From Gammaproteobacteria bacterium (GTDB lineage: Bacteria > Pseudomonadota > Gammaproteobacteria > SZUA-229), in NCBI GenBank assembly GCA_026998145.1, contig JALTRC010000082.1:1-5629 (forward strand): a stretch of 5,629 bases of DNA. Reading direction: 5' to 3'. Below are positions 1 through 5,629 of the stretch, piece by piece. The translations under genes were made by a program, and so were the position numbers. Below the pieces are notes generated by a model. That model was not told the origin of the DNA. It ran no database searches and saw only the letters and a list, made by a program, of their open reading frames with translations. The stretch's first letter is position 1. The number at the start of each line of letters is the position of its first letter.

Positions 1-1167
1 GCATAATTCCAGTTCAGGATTTAATATATCGATCGATGCGATGGGAAGTTTGTTTTCATCAATAAGCTGATAATAGGATTTTAGGCTGCCCACATTTTGA
101 TAAGGACGTTGCGGTGCATAGCCCTGTGCATTTATACCCATGGCAAGCAGGGGCAGGTTGTCCCAGCGGCGCAGTTGGTGGCGGTATGAAGCACGCTGGG
201 GGTCGATAAATACATTTTGCAATACCGGTTGATAATCCCATGACATTAACAGCTCTTCGGCTTTGGCGAACTGCCTGATTTTTTTGTCGTATGCATCATC
301 TTTAGGGGGGAGCAGGTCATGCTTGGTTTCGGTGCGTTGCGTATCCAGTGCGTAGATTGAAAAGCTGGGGATGCCCAGTTCCTTAAAGGTACTTAAGGTG
401 TTTAGTAGTGTGTCATCGGCTTCATTTTCAAAGCCATACATGGTATCCACATTTACATTGCCGATTATGTCTAAAGCATGAGACAGCTCTGTTAAGGCTT
501 CTTTTACCGTGTAGTCCCTGTTCATGGAGGAGAGTAACTTTTCATCCAGTGTCTGTATGCCGTAGCTCAGGCGATTTACACCCAGGGAGTGAAGTAATTC
601 ACTTTTCTCTTCTGGTAATGTGCCAGGGGCTGCTTCAATTGTAATTTCTGCGTCATCAGCAATATCAAAATTCTGTCGCAGACTATCAAATATTTTTTTC
701 AGGTTTTTATTATCAAGGTAGCTGGGGGTGCCGCCGCCAAAATAAATAGATTCACAAATCTGGCCTTTAAAACGTTGGCTATACATTTGCATTTCTTTAA
801 TTAAATAATCCACATATTGATCGGCAAGATCAATACCTTTTCCCGGAATAATGGCGTAATAACAGAAGCTGCATAGGGATTTGCAGAAAGGGCTGTGTAA
901 ATAAATGGAGTAGCGATCAGGAATAACTGAAGTCTGTGAGAATAATTCAGCAGCAGATTCAGGGGCGCTGGATTTATTTAACAGGGGTGGGGGAAATGTC
1001 CAGTCGAAGCAGGGGAAAAAATCATTCTGTACAGTCAATAGTTCGGGTAGACGGGATTTTATGCCGCTGGCATCAAAAGGCGCCAGGCTTGTATTCATAT
1101 CCGAATCTATTTCCGGGTACTGAATGAGGCGGGATTTTTTATTAAAATATTCACTGCTTTTTTTCAT
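1..1167 (-). CDS. HemN/HemW-like radical SAM protein (3' part missing)
   Basis: This is a radical SAM enzyme of the coproporphyrinogen III oxidase-like family. The reading frame is open for 389 codons from an ATG at 1167 to the left window edge, with no stop, so the C-terminus is missing. The motif HSPFCKSLCSFC (residues 91-102) gives the CX3CX2C cluster ligands Cys95, Cys99 and Cys102. GGGTP, typical of SAM binding in this family, is at 144-148. Family-like segments follow: VNRLSYGIQTLDEKLLSSMNR from 197 with a VNR-GIQ pattern, DTMYGFE at 241-247 and MGINAQGY at 343-350. Cys95 lies behind an N-terminal extension of roughly 80 residues. Position 104, where true HemN has a fourth cysteine (CX3CX2CXC), is tyrosine, so this is probably not a classical oxygen-independent coproporphyrinogen oxidase. 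HemW-type haem chaperones, HutW/ChuW-type haem-degrading enzymes and HemN-like methylases remain possible. An in-frame TAG three codons upstream fixes the start at or after 1167. No good Shine-Dalgarno is visible. The substrate is unknown. Confidence 0.9.
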   Translation of the reverse strand, partial: MKKSSEYFNKKSRLIQYPEIDSDMNTSLAPFDASGIKSRLPELLTVQNDFFPCFDWTFPPPLLNKSSAPESAAELFSQTSVIPDRYSIYLHSPFCKSLCSFCYYAIIPGKGIDLADQYVDYLIKEMQMYSQRFKGQICESIYFGGGTPSYLDNKNLKKIFDSLRQNFDIADDAEITIEAAPGTLPEEKSELLHSLGVNRLSYGIQTLDEKLLSSMNRDYTVKEALTELSHALDIIGNVNVDTMYGFENEADDTLLNTLSTFKELGIPSFSIYALDTQRTETKHDLLPPKDDAYDKKIRQFAKAEELLMSWDYQPVLQNVFIDPQRASYRHQLRRWDNLPLLAMGINAQGYAPQRPYQNVGSLKSYYQLIDENKLPIASIDILNPELELC

Positions 1168-1201
1168 ATCTGACTAGCTTATATCGTTATTATTTTGCCA
1201 T

Positions 1202-1231
1202 AACTTAGATGAGCAAATAGTTGCTTGTCAA
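1202..1231 (-). promoter_or_regulatory. Candidate sigma70 promoter for the radical SAM gene
   Basis: On the minus strand a perfect TTGACA -35 hexamer (1226-1231) is followed after 18 bp by TAAGTT (1202-1207), a poor -10 match. The -10 lies about 34 bp upstream of the ATG at 1167, which is a plausible leader length. The 118-bp gap to the preceding gene and the high AT content fit an independent promoter. A second -10-like hexamer, TATAAA, lies further upstream at 1246-1251 but has no convincing -35. This is a pattern match only. Confidence 0.4.
1212..1225. repeat. Inverted repeat AGCAA-N4-TTGCT, possible operator
   Basis: A perfect 5-bp inverted repeat (AGCAA at 1212-1216, TTGCT at 1221-1225) is separated by 4 bp. 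It sits inside the 18-bp spacer between the candidate -35 and -10 of the radical SAM gene, the position expected for a repressor operator. I checked it against the FNR consensus (TTGAT-N4-ATCAA) and it does not match. The repeat is short enough to arise by chance in AT-rich DNA, and no regulator is assigned. Confidence 0.25.
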
Positions 1232-1285
1232 ATAAAAAATTGTATTTTATACAGTCAGCTTATCTGTTTTGGTCATATATAAATA

Positions 1286-3376
1286 CTAGCCTCCCATAGA
1301 GGTAAAGTCATAATCCATGGTGGGTGAAGGCTCCTGAAGGAAGTTGCCCTGAATAAAGTTGATCCCCATTCCCCAGAGAACAGACAGACTGGTTGCATCC
1401 TCTACACTCTGTGCAATAGTGAGTTTATTCATATTGGTTGCGGTTTCCGTTATTTTCTTTACGGCTTCCTGGTTATCAACACTGCTGGATAAATTGCTCA
1501 TAAATAATGATTCCAGCTTCAGGTAATCGGCAGGGATATGTTTGAGTAATTCAAATGGATTTTTGCCGGTACCAAAATCATCAATAGCAAAACCACAGTT
1601 GAGTTCTTTTAAGGAGCGTGAAATTTCGGCCGTGTGTTTTAAATTTGTTACGGCAACGCTTTCCTTAACTTCAAAGATCAGGCTATCTTTGGGCACGTTA
1701 TATTTTTTGAGTTGTTCTTTTAGCCAGTTCATCAGGGTAACATCCTTCAGAGATGTTGCGCTTAATTTAACAAAGAACAGGCATCTCTGGCCGTTTTTCC
1801 AGCGATTGGTCAGGGCTGTAATTGTGTTCAGAAATACCCAGCGATCAATGGCCTGGGACATGCCAGTACGCTCGGCTGCCGGAATAAATTCAGCAGGTAA
1901 TACAATATTGCCTTCGGTATCTTTTAAGCGCAGGAATACTTCATAGCGCTCATCTGTGTCACCATGCAGGCTGATAACGGGCTGGAAATACAGAATAAAA
2001 CGATCGCTGGTTAAGGCTTCTTTCAGATCCTCAACAATATTGGCATCGATCTCTTTCTGTGTCAGTTCACCTTCTTTAGGCTGGTAAATTATTTGTGAGT
2101 TAGGGCCGGCTTCACAGGCCTGATCGACAGCTCGCTCTGCTCTATGCAGAACTTCATTAGCATCCGGCGTATTCTCATCGATGATGGTAATACCAATACA
2201 GCAACTGGTTGATAGTGTTTGGTCTTCGACTTCTGTTGAGAAATCATGCACGGCCTTTCTCAGTTTGCTGGAATATTCTTCTATTTCTTCTGCTGACTGA
2301 TCAAGAATAATAGCGGTAAACTTATGGCTTTCGAAGTGGGAGAAAATATCATTTTCACCGGCTGTTTTTTCCATTTCACGTGACAGAGCATTAAGAAACT
2401 TGTCATAACCTACCACGCTAATATTTTTGCGAATCTCGGCCAGGCCATCAAGATTAATAAACAGCATGCTGGCCTGGTATTTATTTTGCTGTGCATCTTT
2501 TACGGTTTGTTGTAATGAATCCATAAAATGCTGGCGATTGTACAGCCCGGTAACTGAGTCACGTTGGCTGAGCAGTGCCAGTTGTTTTTCAAGTTCGGCA
2601 TTATCAACCTGATTACGGATAACAACCTGTATGCAGGGCTCGCCATCAATATTGGCAGGAAAAAATTCCATTTCTCCATTAAACTGTTCACCTGATGAAT
2701 CACGGAGATTTAACTCAAACTTGTTATCTGTTTTTTGTGGGTTGGAATCATACTGCCGTAAAAAGTCCTTGAATTTATCCCGGTCGTTTTCATCAACCAT
2801 ATCCAGTATTGGCATGCCTTCAAGATCTTCCGAGGCATCAAATTTGAATAGCTCAAGGTATGACTGATTAGAGTAAACATGCATGCCTTCATGGATATAG
2901 GCGATAGCATCCCGAGATGAATCGAGCAGTGATTCACAGCGTTTTTCGGTTTCTGAATTTATGTTTTGTATATGGGCCAGTTGCCGTGCAGTCCGTTGAG
3001 CTTTCAGCTCTCGTTTAATAACAAGTTCAAGATGCTCCTCGGTATCAAGAGATGTAAGGTCTTTTGCACCCGCCAGCATGACATCGATAATATCGGTTTT
3101 ATCGTCAGCTTTTTTCAGGGCTACAACAGGTACGGGTAAAGGGCTGTGTTTTTTCAGAAAAGCAATGGTTTCAGGCAGGCTAATGAGTTCCATGCCCATG
3201 GAATATAATAAAAGATCCGGTTGCCTTTTGTTTAAAGCCTCCTGCAGGTCTTCATCATCTTCTACTCGAGTTATATGTGCTGAATAACCAGAGTTTCGCA
3301 TGAGTTGTGCAACTTTTTCCTCGTTGTTAAAGGAGTCGTCAATGATAAAGATATTGGCTTTATTTTCTTTTTTCAC
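1286..3376 (-). CDS. fimX: FimX-like degenerate GGDEF/EAL cyclic-di-GMP receptor
   Basis: This 696-residue protein has the domain order and near-identical length (about 690) of FimX, which binds cyclic-di-GMP and promotes type IV pilus assembly at the cell pole. Residues 8-125 are receiver-like: Asp13-Asp14 are kept, but the phospho-acceptor region reads PDLLLYSMG (53-61) with no aspartate in place. A helical linker (about 115-145) leads to a PAS domain (about 146-255). The GGDEF domain (about 265-430) begins DSVTGLYNR, but its signature is HFESHKF (347-353), so it cannot be an active cyclase. The EAL domain (about 445-692) has EVFLR (479-483), VKLS for VNLS (Asn to Lys537), intact DDFGTG (599-604), Lys620, and AQSVED for AEGVET (Glu to Gln656). 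Loss of these metal ligands predicts no phosphodiesterase activity but retained nucleotide binding. There are no membrane segments, so it is cytoplasmic. The start codon is GTG. The gene lies 40 bp after the PilZ-motif gene, probably in one transcript. The symbol rests on architecture and motifs. Confidence 0.93.
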   Translation of the reverse strand: MKKENKANIFIIDDSFNNEEKVAQLMRNSGYSAHITRVEDDEDLQEALNKRQPDLLLYSMGMELISLPETIAFLKKHSPLPVPVVALKKADDKTDIIDVMLAGAKDLTSLDTEEHLELVIKRELKAQRTARQLAHIQNINSETEKRCESLLDSSRDAIAYIHEGMHVYSNQSYLELFKFDASEDLEGMPILDMVDENDRDKFKDFLRQYDSNPQKTDNKFELNLRDSSGEQFNGEMEFFPANIDGEPCIQVVIRNQVDNAELEKQLALLSQRDSVTGLYNRQHFMDSLQQTVKDAQQNKYQASMLFINLDGLAEIRKNISVVGYDKFLNALSREMEKTAGENDIFSHFESHKFTAIILDQSAEEIEEYSSKLRKAVHDFSTEVEDQTLSTSCCIGITIIDENTPDANEVLHRAERAVDQACEAGPNSQIIYQPKEGELTQKEIDANIVEDLKEALTSDRFILYFQPVISLHGDTDERYEVFLRLKDTEGNIVLPAEFIPAAERTGMSQAIDRWVFLNTITALTNRWKNGQRCLFFVKLSATSLKDVTLMNWLKEQLKKYNVPKDSLIFEVKESVAVTNLKHTAEISRSLKELNCGFAIDDFGTGKNPFELLKHIPADYLKLESLFMSNLSSSVDNQEAVKKITETATNMNKLTIAQSVEDATSLSVLWGMGINFIQGNFLQEPSPTMDYDFTSMGG

Positions 3377-3381
3377 AAGTA

Positions 3382-3385
3382 TTCC
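3382..3385 (-). promoter_or_regulatory. Ribosome binding site supporting the fimX GTG start
   Basis: GGAA on the minus strand lies 5 nt before the GTG at 3376. The nearby ATG at 3387-3385 is out of frame and its frame closes after four codons (ATG GAA TAC TTG TGA). The GTG is therefore the best start, placing the receiver-like strand NIFIIDDS at the usual distance from the N-terminus. Confidence 0.5.
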
Positions 3386-3416
3386 ATTAAAGCATTTGTT
3401 CGGTTCGAATTAGGGC

Positions 3417-5246
3417 CTAGATAGAAGACCAGATTGAATCAAAATTATCAGGATTCGTTTTTTTCTTTGGCTTGTTATCTTCTGGTTCTTTGGAATCATT
3501 TATCTGGGAGAACTGGAACTGGGTAAAGGAGCCAGTATGTTCCCGTATACTGCCAAGTTTAATTTCAATGTCACGTTCATAAACAAAAATACTTAATACG
3601 TCACCTTTCTTAAATGCATGGGCCGGTAGCAGTAATGTAGACGGCTGCTGAATAGGTTTGATTCCCGGTAGCATCAGGCATTCAAAAGGTTCTTCATTTT
3701 TGCGTTTTAAACGCCGCACTGTACAGGTTACCAGTTTAGGTGATAATACCTGCACACCAATTTCAAGGCCTTGTTTGTAGGTGTATTGCATCCAGCGGAT
3801 GACGCCAACGCGCCACTGGTAAGTGTGGTCTGGCTCTTTTTCCCTGATCGCAATTATCTCGCCTACCTGTGCTTTTGATGGGTTATCTGAATCCCATTGT
3901 AAACAATAGCCACCGGCACTGACATTGGTAACTCGCCAGTGTATGTCAGGATTATCTTTATTCAGTTCGCCGATTTCATCATTCTGGGTTTGCAGTTCCT
4001 GTGCATAGGTTTCTGTGAGTGCACGGCCTTTGGCGACCATGTCCCAGGCACCCGCAGAGGAATCCTGTTCAGCCTGCATATTCGGGTGGGTAATAAAAAA
4101 TGATGGGTCCTGTTGCGCAAAAATATCTTTATCGGCGCGGTGAGTATCGGATATGGATTCCAGAGAAAACATATGCCCTGGTTTTTTATCTTTTGCTCTT
4201 GTGGGCGGCTCGGCTTCTTCGTTTAAGGTTTTGTAAATAGCGCTTAAACCGATTGCAACTTTTATTTTGCCTTCACGGGCGGCGCGTGAAAAACGTCGTT
4301 TGGCACACAGGCTCCAGGAGGTTATCAGGGTGCGCAGGGTTTCCTGAGATACCTGGTCGCCAATTGCAATAGCACTGCTAAAGGATTCATCTTCATTAAT
4401 CAGTGGCTTTAAGCTTTTAACCAGTTTGTCTGTATCGATGGCGCGAATATTATTAATGCCTTTCAGGTCTTCTTCAGAAATACAGTTAGGTGGCAGGTCG
4501 CTATTAATGCGGCTACAGAAATAACGATTGAGTTTATTGTTTGTGGGCTTTGTACTTAAGCTTGTTTTGCTTGCCCATTCAGCAAGATTCTTGTTAACCC
4601 GTTCCGTATCACTTTGACGCAGTGCATTAGGGCGCGACAGAGAAAACAGCAAGATATGTTTATAGTAATTCTCAACCGTGGTGGTTTGAGTAATAGCTTC
4701 CGGGTCTTTTACTTTTTTAGTGTGCAGGTTTTTGTGCTCTGCATAAGCATAAATATGGTGAATATCCCACCAGATACCTTTGGGTGGAACCGTATATACC
4801 TGGCTGGAGCGCAGGAGAATTTCTGACAGGTAATGCAGTGCGCGCTCACAGGCGATCATAAAGGTTTTATTGTCCACCTTGCTGAGATCATTGGCCGCTT
4901 CAAAAATAATGATTTTATAACCAATCGCCATTTCGGACAGTATGGCCATATTCAGGTTAACAATCTTGAGACTTTTTTCCGGCAGGGGGAGGGTGCGGTT
5001 TATAAAGTGTTTATGCAGATGGTTGAAAATATGTCGCGCCGGTTCACGTAGCATTTCCATATCTTCCAGACGATGTTTTACCGCCATGGACTGACGATTG
5101 AGCTTCATCAGATTATTGTAAACCTGACGGGTGAATTCGCCCATATTAACCCGCTGCAGGTCGGCCAGCCATTTTTTAACCTTGCGTGGATGATTGGGAA
5201 AATCGTCCCTGGCTGGCTCATTCTGTTCTGGAATATTCAGTTTCAT
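3417..5246 (-). CDS. Large PilZ-motif protein, probable cyclic-di-GMP receptor upstream of fimX
   Basis: This 609-residue cytoplasmic protein has no signal peptide or clear membrane helix. Residues 1-300 are mainly alpha-helical and match no enzyme I recognise. The segment KRRFSRAAREGKIKVAIGL (316-334) contains an RxxxR (Arg317, Arg321) followed by a beta-strand-like stretch, as at the start of PilZ domains. The second PilZ signature, NVSAGG (441-446, fitting D/NxSxxG), comes about 120 residues later and is followed by barrel-like strands up to LEIGVQVLSP (494-503). A further beta-rich segment spans about 504-580. A Lys/Pro/Asp-rich linker (about 584-600) leads to the C-terminal peptide FDSIWSSI. 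PilZ domains bind cyclic-di-GMP through these two motifs, so a receptor role is likely. It is far larger than the roughly 120-residue pilus protein PilZ and should not be called pilZ. The ATG at 5246 is the first start after an in-frame TAG, but its Shine-Dalgarno is poor. The fimX neighbour suggests a role in type IV pilus or surface-motility control. Confidence 0.85.
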   Translation of the reverse strand: MKLNIPEQNEPARDDFPNHPRKVKKWLADLQRVNMGEFTRQVYNNLMKLNRQSMAVKHRLEDMEMLREPARHIFNHLHKHFINRTLPLPEKSLKIVNLNMAILSEMAIGYKIIIFEAANDLSKVDNKTFMIACERALHYLSEILLRSSQVYTVPPKGIWWDIHHIYAYAEHKNLHTKKVKDPEAITQTTTVENYYKHILLFSLSRPNALRQSDTERVNKNLAEWASKTSLSTKPTNNKLNRYFCSRINSDLPPNCISEEDLKGINNIRAIDTDKLVKSLKPLINEDESFSSAIAIGDQVSQETLRTLITSWSLCAKRRFSRAAREGKIKVAIGLSAIYKTLNEEAEPPTRAKDKKPGHMFSLESISDTHRADKDIFAQQDPSFFITHPNMQAEQDSSAGAWDMVAKGRALTETYAQELQTQNDEIGELNKDNPDIHWRVTNVSAGGYCLQWDSDNPSKAQVGEIIAIREKEPDHTYQWRVGVIRWMQYTYKQGLEIGVQVLSPKLVTCTVRRLKRKNEEPFECLMLPGIKPIQQPSTLLLPAHAFKKGDVLSIFVYERDIEIKLGSIREHTGSFTQFQFSQINDSKEPEDNKPKKKTNPDNFDSIWSSI

Positions 5247-5299
5247 AAAAAATATCGAACCGCTCTTTTGCTGTCCTTTGTATAGAGGACTCTTAGTCT

Positions 5300-5327
5300 A
5301 TCCTATTTTTCTAATAAGCTTAAGAAA
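5300..5327 (-). promoter_or_regulatory. Weak candidate promoter for the PilZ-motif/fimX pair
   Basis: On the minus strand TTTCTT (5322-5327) and TAGGAT (5300-5305) are separated by 16 bp in an AT-rich stretch about 54 bp upstream of the ATG at 5246. Both hexamers are imperfect matches to the sigma70 consensus. The support is mostly positional: this is the only gap upstream of the pair in the window. No sigma54 -24/-12 element was found. Confidence 0.25.
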
Positions 5328-5332
5328 TTTAA

Positions 5333-5364
5333 TAAAAACAGCAAGATGCCTTATGTTTCTCAGC
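5333..5364 (-). terminator. Weak candidate terminator after epmB
   Basis: About 24 bp past the epmB stop, the minus strand reads AGCTGAGA (5364-5357), a loop of about 10 nt, then TCTTGCT (5346-5340), followed by a run of five T (5338-5334). The stem is imperfect, with a T-T mismatch, a G-U pair and a bulge. The T-run is in the right place but the hairpin is weak, so read-through into the next gene is possible. Confidence 0.25.
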
Positions 5365-5387
5365 TAAATTCGTGGTTATACAGAGTC

Positions 5388-5629
5388 TTATAGCCCAAAT
5401 AACGGTGTTTTGCTGATTTCGCCGGGCTTTTCCCGAACCAGGCGGGGCAGCAGATAGCCGGGCAGGCGCCGGCGCATTTCAGCCATTAAGCCAAGTGCCT
5501 GGGCGTCGGTTATCGAAAAATGCGCGGCCCCGGCAACTCTGTCCAGCTGGTGTAAATAATAGGGTAAGACGCCTGCATCAAACAGTTGCTCACTAAGCTG
5601 GCACAGACTGTCCGCATTATCATTAATTC
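5388..5629 (-). CDS. epmB: EF-P beta-lysylation protein EpmB, C-terminal part
   Basis: These are the last 79 codons and TAA stop of EpmB (YjeK), a radical SAM, PLP-dependent lysine 2,3-aminomutase. It converts (S)-alpha-lysine to (R)-beta-lysine, which EpmA then attaches to elongation factor P to relieve ribosome stalling at polyproline. The visible part contains LFDAGVLPYYLHQLDRVAGA, then AHF, and the tail LPGYLLPRLVREKPGEISKT before PLFGL, which resembles the E. coli EpmB C-terminus (GGEPSKTPL region). The radical SAM cluster and PLP lysine lie beyond the right edge and cannot be checked. By hand count 5401-5580 is about 58% G+C, well above sampled lines of the neighbouring genes. The family is clear despite the truncation. 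efp often neighbours epmB but is not in view. Confidence 0.93.
   Translation of the reverse strand, partial: INDNADSLCQLSEQLFDAGVLPYYLHQLDRVAGAAHFSITDAQALGLMAEMRRRLPGYLLPRLVREKPGEISKTPLFGL

Noticed and set aside
59..241. Minus-strand open frame of 60 codons near the left edge
   Set aside because: It overlaps the radical SAM gene in another frame. The 389-codon frame with cluster and GGGTP motifs is clearly the coding one.
1216..1231. Possible FNR box around TTGACAAGCAA
   Set aside because: Only the first half resembles TTGAT; the second half-site does not match ATCAA.
1542..1946. Plus-strand open frame of 134 codons opposite fimX
   Set aside because: It lies wholly antisense to the conserved EAL domain, has no recognisable domain, and is best explained as a shadow of the real frame.
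3401..3408. CGGTTCGA shared in opposite orientation between the gap before fimX and the leader of the PilZ-motif gene (5255-5262)
   Set aside because: An 8-bp match between two short gaps is weak evidence, the orientations differ, and no known site corresponds.
3411..3419. Near-palindrome TAGGGCCTA at the stop of the PilZ-motif gene
   Set aside because: The stem is only 4 bp with no T-run, so it is neither a terminator nor a recognisable operator.
4614..5285. Three plus-strand open frames opposite the start of the PilZ-motif gene
   Set aside because: All are antisense to a continuous 609-codon frame and show no family features.
5287..5297. Small hairpin GACT-CTT-AGTC upstream of the PilZ-motif gene
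   Set aside because: A 4-bp stem with a 3-nt loop and no T-run is expected by chance.

Overview
The window is a densely coded chromosomal segment from a gammaproteobacterium, probably an environmental or marine lineage. The lineage rests on an EpmB C-terminus that closely resembles the enterobacterial type, next to a FimX-type cyclic-di-GMP receptor known from Pseudomonas and Xanthomonas relatives. The central genes are AT-rich by eye, while the right edge is clearly GC-richer. All four genes lie on the minus strand, so transcription runs from high to low coordinates. No RNA gene, CRISPR array, insertion sequence or other mobile element was seen.

In transcription order: (1) 5629-5388 is the last 79 codons of epmB, the lysine 2,3-aminomutase that makes beta-lysine for modifying elongation factor P. 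(2) A 141-bp gap, 5387-5247, holds a weak terminator candidate and a weak promoter candidate. (3) 5246-3417 is a 609-residue protein with an alpha-helical N-terminal half and PilZ-type motifs in its C-terminal half. (4) After 40 bp, 3376-1286 is a 696-residue FimX-like protein: pseudo-receiver, PAS, degenerate GGDEF and degenerate EAL. (5) A 118-bp AT-rich gap, 1285-1168, carries a TTGACA -35 hexamer and a short inverted repeat. (6) 1167-1 is the first 389 codons of a HemN/HemW-like radical SAM protein that runs off the left edge without a stop. It is real coding sequence although it is open at the window edge.

The biological core is the tandem of the PilZ-motif protein and the FimX-like protein. 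The close spacing suggests co-transcription. In characterised bacteria FimX is a catalytically inactive, high-affinity cyclic-di-GMP receptor that promotes type IV pilus assembly. The large upstream protein is not the small PilZ pilus protein, and it looks like a second cyclic-di-GMP sensor. Its motifs suggest a PilZ domain interrupted by an insertion of about 115 residues. The pair may form a two-receptor module for surface motility, but this is inference. The radical SAM gene and epmB probably belong to separate functional units. I see no strong evidence for a wholly new system; the most unusual items are the split PilZ protein and the radical SAM protein that lacks the fourth HemN cysteine.
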